Below the pieces are notes generated by a model. It was not told the DNA's origin. It worked only from the letters and a program-made list of their open reading frames with translations, and did no database searches. Below are positions 1 to 8,087 of a DNA stretch of 33,498 nucleotides, one piece after another. The translations under genes were made by a program, and so were the position numbers. The stretch comes from Flectobacillus roseus (lineage in GTDB: Bacteria; Bacteroidota; Bacteroidia; Cytophagales; Spirosomataceae). Numbering within the stretch: the stretch's first letter is position 1; every line of letters begins with the position of its first letter. The stretch lies in NCBI RefSeq assembly GCF_030056665.1, contig NZ_JASHIG010000054.1, one strand, 5' to 3'.

Positions 1-83
1 GAATGATACGTTTGTCCATTGAGTAATGCTTAAATCCAGTACCTCAAAGAAACACGTTTTTAAATAATTGAAAAAATGAAGCT

Positions 84-91
84 TACTTTTG
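84..91 (+). promoter_or_regulatory. orphan TAnnTTTG -7 element
   Basis: TACTTTTG matches the Bacteroidota -7 consensus, with a TTG at 68-70 (a shorter spacer than usual). It points toward the 3' end of the minus-strand sigma gene and no plus-strand gene follows. It may be a chance match, a decayed promoter, or an antisense start. Confidence 0.25.
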
Positions 92-107
92 CAATCCTTC
101 GTACAGT

Positions 108-146
108 ACTAATTCACAATTCACAATTCACCACTCACAATTCACT
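108..146. repeat. degenerate AATTCAC simple repeat
   Basis: The stretch contains several near-tandem copies of the heptamer AATTCAC and variants (ATTCACC, ACTCAC) just beyond the stop of the sigma factor. Read on the minus strand it is rich in GTGAATT, related in style to the GAGTGA-rich heads found elsewhere in this window. The word CTTCGTACAG just before it recurs at 8211-8220, again next to non-coding filler sequence. No coding potential is seen. Confidence 0.55.
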
Positions 147-154
147 AAATCTCA

Positions 155-691
155 TTAGGCAGCATAGTGCAATTTATGTTGATTAACATGTAATAAGTTT
201 TCGATTTTATGAACAGCAATCGAATAGGTTGCTTTTAGTGCTCCTACAGATGTTCCTGTTATTCTAGCAATTTCTTCATAGCGCATTTCATCAAAATAGC
301 GCATATTAAAAACCAAACGTTGTTTATCGGGCAAAGTCATAATGGCATTTTGAAGTGCCAACTGAATATCATCCCCTGAGATGAGCACATCATGATTATG
401 GTCTGATGCAAATACTTCTGAAAAGTCTTCAATTTCGCAAAACTGCATTTTGCGTTTATTTCTCAAAAAATTGAGACATTCGTTGGTTGCAATACGGTAT
501 ATCCAAGTAAATAATTGAGAATCGCCTCTAAAATTATCCAATCCTTGCCATACCTTCAAAAATACATCTTGCGTCAAATCGTCTGCATCATCATGCGAAA
601 TGACCATTTTACGCACATGCCAATAAATCTTACGCTGATATTTTTGTATTAACCAATTGAATAGAGATAGTTTATCTTGGGATGGCTTCAT
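155..691 (-). CDS. ECF-type RNA polymerase sigma-70 factor
   Basis: A 178-residue protein with the two domains of a group 4 (ECF) sigma factor. Region 2 spans about residues 12-82 and contains DDADDLTQDVFLKVW and FTWIYRIATNECLNFLR. Region 4 spans about residues 110-168, with LPDKQRLVFNMRYF and the helix-turn-helix stretch YEEIARITGTSVGALK. It would direct RNA polymerase to a small regulon in response to an envelope or environmental signal. No anti-sigma factor lies beside it in this window; its downstream side falls off the start. Upstream, on the same strand, is the DUF2807 gene, separated by a strong terminator at 742-771, so the sigma gene is probably transcribed on its own. The ATG at 691 gives the normal family length. 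The family call is certain; the regulon is unknown. Confidence 0.93.
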   Translation of the reverse strand: MKPSQDKLSLFNWLIQKYQRKIYWHVRKMVISHDDADDLTQDVFLKVWQGLDNFRGDSQLFTWIYRIATNECLNFLRNKRKMQFCEIEDFSEVFASDHNHDVLISGDDIQLALQNAIMTLPDKQRLVFNMRYFDEMRYEEIARITGTSVGALKATYSIAVHKIENLLHVNQHKLHYAA

Positions 692-741
692 AACACAAGG
701 GAATAGATTTTGTATATGACAAATTTGCCCTTAAAAGCAAA

Positions 742-771
742 AATGCTTTATGATGGTATTCATAAAGCATT
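742..771 (-). terminator. Rho-independent terminator of the DUF2807 gene
   Basis: A perfect 12-bp stem (742-753 with 760-771, loop TGGTAT). On the minus strand it is followed by TTTGCTTTT. It lies 27 bases after the stop of the gene at 798-1511 and isolates it from the sigma factor. Confidence 0.8.
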
Positions 772-797
772 CATGATTGTGGTCAGCCTTTTGGCAA

Positions 798-1511
798 CTA
801 TAAGCTTTTCACTTCGCCTCCCAAGTTGGATCTGATACTCTTTTGACTAGGATTTCCTTTGTAGGTTAGCATACCTCCTGTACCTGCCGAAGCATCCAAG
901 GATTGTGATGTGGCAACTTCGGCCATTCCTCCTGTATTGACTTTGGCATCGGTTTGTTCAGCCTTCAAATCAAAAGCGTGCAATTGTCCTCCTGTATTTA
1001 CACGCACAGACTGATATTTAGCTTTTCCTTCGAGTTTTACAATAGCACCTTGCAAACTTGCTACTTCGAGAGTATTGAGGTCTAAATCGGCTTTAATAAT
1101 TGCTCCAGAGCTACCTTCTAGTATCAAATGGTTTCCTGCTAAGACATTGCCAAACTGCAACTCTGCACCACGACCACCCTTAATACTACTCAAATCGGCA
1201 CTATATACCACTTTGACTTCATAATAGCTTCCTGCGTTTGCCTTTTTGTCTTTTTCGGTAAGTTGTTTAAATATTTTAGTTTTTACCGATAATTCACCAC
1301 CTGAGACGGAGATTGTCAAATCGTCTAAACTGAGGTTTCCATGTGCCTCGGCTGTAACTTTATTGGTGCTCCCTTTTACGATTTCTACTTTCATAATACC
1401 CTGAAAGTCTACTTTAGTAAAAGCCTGAACGGTCATTTCTTGAGAGTTTTGTGCCCAAGCACTCACACTTACTAAGAGTATTGCTATACTCGCCATCAAT
1501 AATTTTCTCAT
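798..1511 (-). CDS. DUF2807 (putative auto-transporter adhesin head GIN domain) secreted protein
   Basis: A 237-residue exported protein. Residues 1-20 form a signal peptide (positive MRKLL, hydrophobic core, cleavage near AWA-QN). The mature part starts with the DUF2807 pattern, FTKVDFQGIMKVEIVKGSTNKVTAEAHGNL, and continues with short beta-strand coils each centred on a glycine pair: GSSGAII, NTGGQLH, NTGGMAE, GTGGMLT and NLGGEVK. This indicates a right-handed beta-helix, as expected for the family. The role is unknown; family members are envelope or surface proteins of Bacteroidota. A second DUF2807 gene lies at 32573-33268, with a much more regular repeat. A terminator follows at 742-771. 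The ATG at 1511 is chosen because it starts the signal peptide. Confidence 0.85.
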   Translation of the reverse strand: MRKLLMASIAILLVSVSAWAQNSQEMTVQAFTKVDFQGIMKVEIVKGSTNKVTAEAHGNLSLDDLTISVSGGELSVKTKIFKQLTEKDKKANAGSYYEVKVVYSADLSSIKGGRGAELQFGNVLAGNHLILEGSSGAIIKADLDLNTLEVASLQGAIVKLEGKAKYQSVRVNTGGQLHAFDLKAEQTDAKVNTGGMAEVATSQSLDASAGTGGMLTYKGNPSQKSIRSNLGGEVKSL

Positions 1512-1589
1512 TTCTACACAAACTTTAGGTTAAACATTACATCCTAGATGTAAAAACTAACGAAGAAGTTGCATCGATAGTGTCAAAAT

Positions 1590-2717
1590 TTAGTAAGTAT
1601 CCATTTGTGGGTCTATTTCGTAAGCCCAAGCATTGATACCCCCTGTGAGATTATAAAGATTATCGAATTGGTGATTTTGCTCCAAAAACTGAATAACCGA
1701 AGCCGAACGCATACCATGATGACAATACACCACTACAGGCTTGTCACGTGGGATATGCTTGATATTATTAGGAATATGATTCATCGGAATCAATACCGAA
1801 TTGTCTAAATGACAAATTTCATACTCATTAGGATTACGGACATCTAGGAGAAATAAGTCCTCTTGAGCCTCAAGCTTCTCTTGTAATTCCTCCACTGAAA
1901 GTGTTTTCATAATATTTGTTTTACAGGCAATTTCTTCTTGTTCTTGTGCCTCCGACTGGCGAGCAAGTTGTTCGGCATCTGGACGGCGTTTTACTTTTAT
2001 TTTTCTAGAAGTATTTTCTAATAAATCTATCATCAAAAACTCACCGCTCAATACTTTGCCTATGCCTGTTACCATTTTTACGACTTCGTTGGCTTGGTAC
2101 ATACCTAGCGTGCCAGGCAAAATACCCAATACGCCAATAGTAGCACAGTTAGGAATTTCTAGTTCTGAGGGTTGTTCGGGAAACAAGCAACGATATGTAG
2201 GTCCTTGCTGACCACTGGCATCGGTGTAATTAAATACCGAAACTTGCCCTTCAAACTGATGGATTGCTCCATATACAAAAGGCTTATTGAGCTTGACACA
2301 AATATCATTAATCAAATAACGAGTCGTGAAGTTATCGGTACAGTCTACTACGATATCATATTGTTGGATATACTGAAGGGCATTTTCTTTTTTGAGTCTA
2401 TGTAAAATGGCTTCCACTTCGATACTATCATTCATCGCCAAAAGACGTTTGGTCGCCACTAATGCTTTGGGATTACCAATATCTTCGACTTTGTATAAAA
2501 CCTGACGTTGAAGATTGGTCAAATCCACGGCGTCATTGTCGATAATTCCAATTTTTCCGATACCTGCTGCGGCCAAATAAAGAAGTACGGGACAACCCAA
2601 ACCTCCAGCTCCTACCACAAGCACTTTGGTAGATTTGAGTTTTTCTTGTCCTTCAATACCTATTTGAGGAAGTAATAAATGTTTTTGATAACGAGTTTTT
2701 TCAGAAGATGTCAGCAT
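1590..2717 (-). CDS. moeB: MoeB/ThiF-family sulfur-carrier adenylyltransferase fused to a rhodanese domain
   Basis: A 375-residue two-domain protein. Residues 1 to about 255 are an E1-like adenylyltransferase: RYQKHLLLPQIG, nucleotide loop GAGGLGCPVLLYLA, acidic IIDNDAVDLTNLQRQ, then CTDNFTTRYLIN and CATIGVLGILPG. The last 100 residues are a rhodanese domain with LLDVRNPNEYE and active-site loop CHHGMRS. Such fusions adenylate the C-terminus of a small sulfur carrier (MoaD or ThiS) and pass sulfur to it through the rhodanese cysteine, for molybdopterin or thiamine synthesis. The four zinc cysteines of E. coli MoeB are not evident (YRCLFPEQP keeps one), a known variant in the family. The ATG at 2717 begins the conserved sequence MLTSSEKTRYQKH; an extension to 2765 is possible but unlikely. 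MoeB versus ThiF cannot be settled, as no partner genes are nearby. Confidence 0.9.
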   Translation of the reverse strand: MLTSSEKTRYQKHLLLPQIGIEGQEKLKSTKVLVVGAGGLGCPVLLYLAAAGIGKIGIIDNDAVDLTNLQRQVLYKVEDIGNPKALVATKRLLAMNDSIEVEAILHRLKKENALQYIQQYDIVVDCTDNFTTRYLINDICVKLNKPFVYGAIHQFEGQVSVFNYTDASGQQGPTYRCLFPEQPSELEIPNCATIGVLGILPGTLGMYQANEVVKMVTGIGKVLSGEFLMIDLLENTSRKIKVKRRPDAEQLARQSEAQEQEEIACKTNIMKTLSVEELQEKLEAQEDLFLLDVRNPNEYEICHLDNSVLIPMNHIPNNIKHIPRDKPVVVYCHHGMRSASVIQFLEQNHQFDNLYNLTGGINAWAYEIDPQMDTY

Positions 2718-2870
2718 AGTATATTGAGGCTTTAAGTTGTCAGGAATCAATCTTATCACTGACAAGCAATAACTAAACGGTTATCGAGCGCTATTTTGTT
2801 TCATAAATTTAAAATAAAATAGAGCGTTGGTTGTAGATATATTGGAGTGCTGAGTTTAAAAAACATGATT

Positions 2871-3683
2871 TCACTTATATTTCACATATTCCCATTTTTC
2901 CATGTCAAAATAACCACGTGTAGAATACTTTTTATCTAATGGCTTATCGTCTAGGTAATAATGTATATCCTCTAATTCATTCAAAATACCACTTGGTGGG
3001 ACTTCTATAATGATTTTGTTCCATGGTTCCCAAAACTCTTTCATGATCCCATGTGTAATATTATGTTGTTCTAAAATACCTTTCTTAATAATCATCAACA
3101 CATTTTCAACGCTATCTTGATAAGATTGACCTGTATTATCCATAAAATCAAACACAGGCTTTATTTGGTTTCTACCATTCCTATAGCGTAAATCAACAAC
3201 TGGTTCACCTGCTTTGATTTCAAGAGTCATTATAATTTTAGCATATTTCTTCTTAAAGTTGATATCAGGTAAATCATAATCTAATAGATCAGCTGCAACA
3301 TGATGAGGATATCTTTGTGAAAACATTGCAGCTTCTTTAAATTCCTCATTGTAAAGTCGTTCTTCATCAAACCAGTATTTAAACTGATAATTTCCATCAG
3401 GATATAATGTGATTAGTACATCACTATATATTTCACCATGATTAGCTTTGTATATTAGTAGCTCTTTTAACTCATTATAGTATTCCGCAACAAATTCTTC
3501 CTTTTGATCTAAAATATTAGAAAGTGACTCATCATAAAAATATATGACAATTGAATTACCTCTAAGCTGTCTAATATCTCGTCCCGTCTGACAAGATACT
3601 TTAATTACTTGATTCTGGTTCTTTTCCAATAAACCGTCACGACAAAGCTTCGCAATTTGGCATTCTTTGATAGATGTATCCAT
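2871..3683 (-). CDS. unrecognised protein, tandem paralogue copy A
   Basis: A 270-residue soluble protein of a family I do not recognise; no signal peptide or membrane segment. It is clearly homologous end to end with the neighbour at 3813-4622 (about 70 percent identical by eye). Shared features are IKVSCQTGRD, IYFYDESLSNIL, LYPDGNYQFKYWFDEER, KKYAKIIMTLEIK, VVDLRYRNGRNQIKPVF and a nearly invariant C-terminus from HNITHG through EFWEPWNKI to EKWEYVKYK. The YPDG-Y-F-YWFDEER stretch faintly recalls the YezG/DUF600 immunity-protein family; this is an inference from a short motif only. Both copies are more AT-rich than their neighbours and share bases just before the start (TATCGCGAAAATG on the coding strand), so the duplication included the translation start region. 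It may be an accessory immunity-type gene; no toxin is nearby. Confidence 0.7.
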   Translation of the reverse strand: MDTSIKECQIAKLCRDGLLEKNQNQVIKVSCQTGRDIRQLRGNSIVIYFYDESLSNILDQKEEFVAEYYNELKELLIYKANHGEIYSDVLITLYPDGNYQFKYWFDEERLYNEEFKEAAMFSQRYPHHVAADLLDYDLPDINFKKKYAKIIMTLEIKAGEPVVDLRYRNGRNQIKPVFDFMDNTGQSYQDSVENVLMIIKKGILEQHNITHGIMKEFWEPWNKIIIEVPPSGILNELEDIHYYLDDKPLDKKYSTRGYFDMEKWEYVKYK

Positions 3684-3812
3684 TTTTCGCGATAATTAAA
3701 ACTCTAATATATGTTTATGGTTCTTCTCTTAAATAACATGAGTATCTAGCTTGAAAGAAAAACTATTTCACTTTTAAAACATGTAGCCTATCGGAGATAA
3801 AAGCAACCTTAT

Positions 3813-4622
3813 TTACTTATATTTCACATATTCCCATTTTTCCGTGTCAAAATAACCACGTGTAAAATACTTTTTGTCTAATGGCTTATCATCTAAGTAG
3901 TAATGTATATCCTCTAACTCATTCAAAATACCACTCGGTGGGACTTCTATCACGATTTTGTTCCATGGTTCCCAGAACTCTTTTAATATCCCATGCGTAA
4001 TATTATACTGATGTAATAAACTATCCCCAGTAAGCCTCAATATTTTGTCCACACTTTCTTTATATGATTGGCTAGTATTATCTGTGAAGTTAAACACAGG
4101 CTTTATTTGATTTCTACCATTTCTGTAGCGTAAATCAACAACTGGTTCACCTACTTTAATTTCAAGAGTCATTATAATTTTAGCATATTTTTTCTTAAAG
4201 TTAATAGCTGGTAAATCGTAACTTAATAGACAATCTGCCATCGTACTTGGAAAGCTTTCAGACCCTATTGCTGCTGTTATAAATTCCTCTTTGTAAACCC
4301 GTTCTTCATCAAACCAATATTCAAACTGATAATCTCCATCTGGATATAATGTGATTACTAGATTGCTATATATTTCACCTTGATTAGCTTTATAGATTAG
4401 GATTTCTCTTATCTGTTCATAGTATTTCTGAAAGAATTCAAAATTTTGACCAAGAATATTAGAAAGTGACTCATCATAAAAATATATACCAATAGAGGTA
4501 CGGACATTCTTTACATCCCTTCCAGTTTGACATGATACTTTGATCACTTGACTTTGGTTCTCTTCCAATAAGTCTTTACGACAGAACTCTGCAATTTGGC
4601 GTTCTTTGATAGATGTATCCAT
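3813..4622 (-). CDS. unrecognised protein, tandem paralogue copy B
   Basis: A 269-residue paralogue of the gene at 2871-3683, same strand, 129 bases upstream of it. The two align with a single one-residue gap. Divergence is uneven: the C-terminal 60 residues and the block YAKIIMTLEIK to KPVF are almost the same, while about residues 35-85, 115-138 and 185-208 have many substitutions. This fits either selection on two or three surface patches or partial gene conversion of the 3' half. There is no recognised domain or targeting signal. The gene starts with ATG at 4622 in the same context as its sister. The L28 gene upstream on the same strand ends at a strong terminator (4714-4748), so this pair has its own promoter; the 90 bases in between show no clean consensus. 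Confidence 0.7.
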   Translation of the reverse strand: MDTSIKERQIAEFCRKDLLEENQSQVIKVSCQTGRDVKNVRTSIGIYFYDESLSNILGQNFEFFQKYYEQIREILIYKANQGEIYSNLVITLYPDGDYQFEYWFDEERVYKEEFITAAIGSESFPSTMADCLLSYDLPAINFKKKYAKIIMTLEIKVGEPVVDLRYRNGRNQIKPVFNFTDNTSQSYKESVDKILRLTGDSLLHQYNITHGILKEFWEPWNKIVIEVPPSGILNELEDIHYYLDDKPLDKKYFTRGYFDTEKWEYVKYK

Positions 4623-4713
4623 TTTTCGCGATAGGTTTATGATTCATTCTTACTCATTAATCAGGTAGCTTTTGGGTAAATATCTCTTAAAATCACAAAC
4701 CCCAGACAAAACA

Positions 4714-4748
4714 AAAGCCTCTTCGCAATATCATTACGAAGAGGCTTT
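4714..4748 (-). terminator. Rho-independent terminator of rpmB
   Basis: A perfect 12-bp stem (4714-4725 with 4737-4748, AAAGCCTCTTCG and its complement, 11-base loop). On the minus strand it is followed by TGTTTTGT. It lies 23 bases past the L28 stop and separates rpmB from the paralogue pair. Confidence 0.85.
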
Positions 4749-4771
4749 AAAATTGTCGGAGACAAGTATAA

Positions 4772-5011
4772 CTAAACGTTCAATGTTCCTTTACGAGCAG
4801 CGTCAATCAAAGAAGCTTCCAAACCTTTCTTGTTGATTGTACGGATTGCTTTCGCTGAAACTTTCAAAGTTACCCATACACCTTCAGACTCTAAAAAGAA
4901 TTTTTTAGTGTGCAAGTTTGGATAAAACTTTCTTTTAGTTTTGTTATTAGCGTGAGAAACGTTGTTACCCACTTGAGTTTTCTTTCCTGTTAATTGACAA
5001 ACCTTCGCCAT
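4772..5011 (-). CDS. rpmB: 50S ribosomal protein L28
   Basis: A 79-residue basic protein with the L28 pattern: MAKVCQLTGKKTQVGNNVSHANNKTKRKF, PNLHTKKFFLES, and VTLKVSAKAIRTINKKGLE at the C-terminal side. It is a component of the large ribosomal subunit. Only one cysteine remains in the N-terminal CQLTGKK, so this is the non-zinc form. A consensus promoter lies at about 5200-5231, giving a leader of roughly 180 bases, and a terminator follows at once, so it is monocistronic. In many Bacteroidota rpmB is followed by rpmG, a DUF4295 gene and ftsY; none of these follow here. Confidence 0.96.
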   Translation of the reverse strand: MAKVCQLTGKKTQVGNNVSHANNKTKRKFYPNLHTKKFFLESEGVWVTLKVSAKAIRTINKKGLEASLIDAARKGTLNV

Positions 5012-5199
5012 GATAAAAATGCGTTAATTGTTTATGTGTTAATCGCCTCACTATCAAACAATTCTTTACTATAATTGACCTTTCTACTAAATATTAATAC
5101 ATTTTTATCAAAAGGCTTTGTAATAATTCAGAATTAAACTTAATGCTGTATTCGGCGATGTAATAGACTTGATAATCAGTGTTTTCTGAAATTGGAACG

Positions 5200-5231
5200 C
5201 AAAAGTATGAATTATTTTGTAAACTAGCAAT
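5200..5231 (-). promoter_or_regulatory. Bacteroidota-type promoter for rpmB
   Basis: On the minus strand TTG (5229-5231) is followed after 21 bases by TACTTTTG (5200-5207), an exact TAnnTTTG -7 match. Transcription would start near 5193, leaving about 180 bases of untranslated leader before the L28 ATG at 5011. Confidence 0.65.
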
Positions 5232-5327
5232 TTATTATGAAAAGATTTATGCTATCATATCAAGTTTTCGCAAATTCTATCGTTTTTGAAAGAAAACCTG
5301 CCAAATTTGTATATCAAATAATACCTT

Positions 5328-6392
5328 ATGATAAAAAAGATCGCCACTTCTTTGCTTTGGCTCAGCAGTTTACCGCTGTGTATGTACACCTTGTTTGCGT
5401 ACTTTTTGGGCTATACCATCGTATGGGAACATTGGTTCGCGGGGTTTGTGATGATGTCCATTCCTATAGCCCAAGGCGCTTGTTTAATACTGGGGCTCAT
5501 CTGGTTGTATATTCGTCCGTCCAGAGCTTGGGTATTTTTGATTATTTGGTTTATGGGCTGGCCTTTTACAGTACGTACCTTTCAGCTTTCGCCAAGTCAT
5601 GACAAAACAGAAGACGACATAAGTGTTTTGAGTTATAATGTATTTAGCTTTCAAGGGCTAAAGCCATCTGATAAAGAATCCTTGTTTGACTATGTCGAAC
5701 ACTTCGACGCTGATATCAAATGCTTTCAGGAGTTTAGTAAAACCTCTAACGAAGAGGGAAAATTTGCTGCGGATTTACTCAAAAAAGAATATCCCTACAG
5801 AGCCATCAATGCTGACCCAAAAGGTTATTACTCAACTTTAGTAATTTATTCAAAATATCCTATCATCAATAAAAGAGGTAAGGCTTTCCCTGGGAATAGT
5901 ACAAGTAATGGGTACTTATTAGCTGATATTATTTTCAAAAAAGATACCGTTCGTATTATCAACCTACAACTACAGTCTATGGGCATCCGTGTGGGGAAAG
6001 TAGCCCAAGCTTTCACTAAAAAAGATGAAGCCTTGGTAAAAACCGAAGGACGAGATATATTATCGTCTTTGAAGAAAGGCTTTATTGACCATGCGCGCGA
6101 AATTAAGTCTATCGAAAAGCTAATTGATGAAAGTCCATATCCTGTTATAGTTTGCGGTGATTTCAACGAAGTACCTTATGGACTAGCGTATGGACACGTG
6201 AGAGATAGATTAGAAAATGCTTTTGAGCGAGCAGGTAATGGATTTGGTTTTACGTTAAATAGAAGTCCTAAATTTGTTAGAATAGACAATCAGTTTTTTA
6301 GCGATAAAATAAAAATACAGTCTTTTACCACTCACAGCGAAATCAAATATTCTGATCATTATCCTATTTCGGCATCATATCAGTTACCTTAA
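5328..6392 (+). CDS. membrane-anchored endonuclease/exonuclease/phosphatase-family protein
   Basis: A 354-residue protein. Residues 1-85 contain three hydrophobic segments (about 5-30, 38-62, 66-82). Residues 97-353 carry the EEP fold with SYNVFSF (Asn104), KCFQEF (metal-binding Glu135), CGDFNEVP (Asp278, Asn280) and the C-terminal SDHYPI (Asp343, His344). This is the DNase I-like metal-dependent phosphodiesterase or phosphatase fold, and all key residues are present. The layout of a few N-terminal helices plus an EEP domain is common in Bacteroidota; substrates are unknown and could be phospholipid, sugar phosphate or nucleic acid. The ATG at 5328 begins MIKKIATSLLWL, a good N-terminal membrane segment. 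The DUF456 gene follows 54 bases later on the same strand and may be co-transcribed. Confidence 0.88.
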   Translation: MIKKIATSLLWLSSLPLCMYTLFAYFLGYTIVWEHWFAGFVMMSIPIAQGACLILGLIWLYIRPSRAWVFLIIWFMGWPFTVRTFQLSPSHDKTEDDISVLSYNVFSFQGLKPSDKESLFDYVEHFDADIKCFQEFSKTSNEEGKFAADLLKKEYPYRAINADPKGYYSTLVIYSKYPIINKRGKAFPGNSTSNGYLLADIIFKKDTVRIINLQLQSMGIRVGKVAQAFTKKDEALVKTEGRDILSSLKKGFIDHAREIKSIEKLIDESPYPVIVCGDFNEVPYGLAYGHVRDRLENAFERAGNGFGFTLNRSPKFVRIDNQFFSDKIKIQSFTTHSEIKYSDHYPISASYQLP

Positions 6393-6446
6393 TTGGAGCT
6401 ATCGGGTATCAGCTAAAATTCAAAACCTGTTAAAATTTACATCTCC

Positions 6447-6944
6447 ATGGACATTATTCTGACGATTCTTGCGATTGGCTTATTGCTTGGTGGCTTGGCA
6501 GGAGCTGTGCTTCCTATACCTGGCCCACCATTGAGTTTGGCAGGTATGTTTTGTTTACACTACACCCGCTTTGTCGAGTTCAATAAAAGTACCTTGGTGG
6601 TCTTTACAGTACTGACTGTGGCTATGGCTATTTTTGATTATTATGCGCCCGTTTGGGGAACCAAAAAGTTTGGGGGAAGCAAATACGGAGCCATCGGTTC
6701 AACGGTAGGATTGCTGATAGGAATGTTTTTTATCCCAGCCGTTGGTATGCTATTAGGCGCATTTTTAGGTGCTTTGATTGGCGAACTTATCAATGGTGCA
6801 GATTTCTCAAAAGCGTTGAAAGCTGCTATTGGTTCGTTCATAGGGCTTATTACGGGTATGGTCGGAAAAATTGCCTTATGTCTTGCCATGTTACTCTGGT
6901 CAGGCTTTGCCCTTGGTGAATATATTATGATTATGTTTTTTTAA
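6447..6944 (+). CDS. DUF456 family membrane protein
   Basis: A 165-residue, very hydrophobic protein with four to five membrane helices. The N-terminal GLAGAVLPIPGPPLSLAGM is the hallmark of the DUF456 family. It continues with a conserved middle, DYYAPVWGTKKFGGSKYGAIGSTVGLLIGMF, and glycine-rich helices (GAFLGALIGELI). The biochemical role is unknown. The ATG at 6447 is the only start giving the family N-terminus. It lies 54 bases after the EEP gene. Just past its stop begins the palindromic repeat at 6947-7083. Confidence 0.88.
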   Translation: MDIILTILAIGLLLGGLAGAVLPIPGPPLSLAGMFCLHYTRFVEFNKSTLVVFTVLTVAMAIFDYYAPVWGTKKFGGSKYGAIGSTVGLLIGMFFIPAVGMLLGAFLGALIGELINGADFSKALKAAIGSFIGLITGMVGKIALCLAMLLWSGFALGEYIMIMFF

Positions 6945-6946
6945 GA

Positions 6947-7083
6947 AAACGTAACGATTGCGGATTTAGGATTGCGGATTTCGGAAATAAAGAAAAGACC
7001 TTTATTCTTTACAAAATAGAGAAGCCTACACTTCCGAAATCCAACATCCGATAACCGCAATACATTCCTGTTACGTCTCTACA
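6947..7083. repeat. long imperfect palindromic intergenic repeat, copy 1
   Basis: Nested inverted arms: AAACGTAAC (6947-6955) with GTTACGTCT (7070-7078), ATTGCGG (6957-6963) with CCGCAAT (7055-7061), and GGATTTCGGA with TCCGAAATCC inside. The core repeats at 8088-8200. It fills the whole gap between the convergent DUF456 and hydrolase genes, and its right end supplies the TAG stop codon of the hydrolase (complement of 7079-7081). The outer arms resemble the GTAGAGACG hairpin found at 12494 and 33325. Confidence 0.8.
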
Positions 7084-8002
7084 AAGTCCATTTCAGTAGC
7101 CATTTTACTAAAGTTCGTGGTTCGCAAATAGACCATGAATGTGGATTTCGCATCTTTTGTTGGCGCCGCCAGCCTTGGTCTTTGGTAACAATCAATTCGG
7201 ATTGGGTTGCGCCCACAATTTTCAAGGTATTAATCATTGCCACACAGTCGATGGCATTAATATCATACAAATCTCTATTTCTTTCCTGCATTTGCCATTC
7301 AATAGCTATTTCGGTATACAGCCTTAGGGGAATTTTCTTTAACCAGTCAAGCTGATTGAGGTCTTTTGATTGATATGAAAAGCACGACAAATCCCGATAT
7401 TTTTGAGGATTATCTTCGGGAGTACCTTCAAATTCTGTTTTAAGTCTTTCTACCAAATATTTAGCCTCCTCGCTAGCAATAGCAGATTGACTGAGCCAGA
7501 TAGTTCGCTCAATAGATTGATAGAAACGAGCAAAATCTAATGGTGGGTCTATCCCAAAAATAGCTTTTGGAATATGAATATTCTGCTCAACCAAACGCTT
7601 TGCTAACCCGATAGCACCACTTCCACCCAGTGAAAATCCTCCTAAAAAGAAAGGTGTTTTATTAAGTTTTAATCTTTCGGAAGTTTTGCTTACAATAGAT
7701 TCAAGGGCTTTTTGAGAAAGCTCATCTATATAAAATAACGGAGGACTCGCATTCAAAAAAGGAATAATCACCAACAAACCATTCTGCGCTGCTACGACGG
7801 GAATATCCGATTCTTTTAAAACAGATTCAGGGGTTTCGCCAAAACCTGGCAATAATAGCAACCAGCCCTTGGGCGCATGAACGGGATGGATTTCGAGTTG
7901 GTATTTTACTAAGACCTCATCTGAATACTGATATATTTGGCGTTTTTGAGCCAACCCCGTCCATGTCAAAAACAAGAAAGCTATTAGTAATTTAGTCTTC
8001 AT
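7079..8002 (-). CDS. exported alpha/beta hydrolase
   Basis: A 307-residue protein. Residues 1-18 form a signal peptide (MKTKLLIAFLFLTWTGLAQ). The alpha/beta-hydrolase fold is shown by LLLLPGFGETPES near residues 48-60 (oxyanion-side loop) and the nucleophile elbow GGFSLGGSGA with Ser124. A candidate catalytic histidine is His288 in NPHSW near the C-terminus. Probably a periplasmic or secreted esterase- or peptidase-like hydrolase; substrate unknown. It is convergent with DUF456. The stop codon lies inside the palindromic repeat at 6947-7083, so the extreme C-terminus could have been altered when that element arrived. The ATG at 8002 begins the signal peptide. Confidence 0.82.
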   Translation of the reverse strand: MKTKLLIAFLFLTWTGLAQKRQIYQYSDEVLVKYQLEIHPVHAPKGWLLLLPGFGETPESVLKESDIPVVAAQNGLLVIIPFLNASPPLFYIDELSQKALESIVSKTSERLKLNKTPFFLGGFSLGGSGAIGLAKRLVEQNIHIPKAIFGIDPPLDFARFYQSIERTIWLSQSAIASEEAKYLVERLKTEFEGTPEDNPQKYRDLSCFSYQSKDLNQLDWLKKIPLRLYTEIAIEWQMQERNRDLYDINAIDCVAMINTLKIVGATQSELIVTKDQGWRRQQKMRNPHSWSICEPRTLVKWLLKWTL

Positions 8003-8087
8003 GGATAAAAGAAGTTATCAGTTAATAGAATATCAGTTATTGGATTGAACTCATCATCAGAAGGATACTATTCAAGTAATTCTAACT

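Noticed and set aside
2786..2830. AT-rich imperfect inverted repeat (CTATTTTG and AAAATAG) downstream of the paralogue pair
   Set aside because: Weak pairing with bulges and no T-run in the right place; not listed as a terminator.
5237..5602. 121-codon frame overlapping the start of the EEP-domain gene
   Set aside because: Lies in another frame over a gene with clear catalytic motifs; no recognisable protein.
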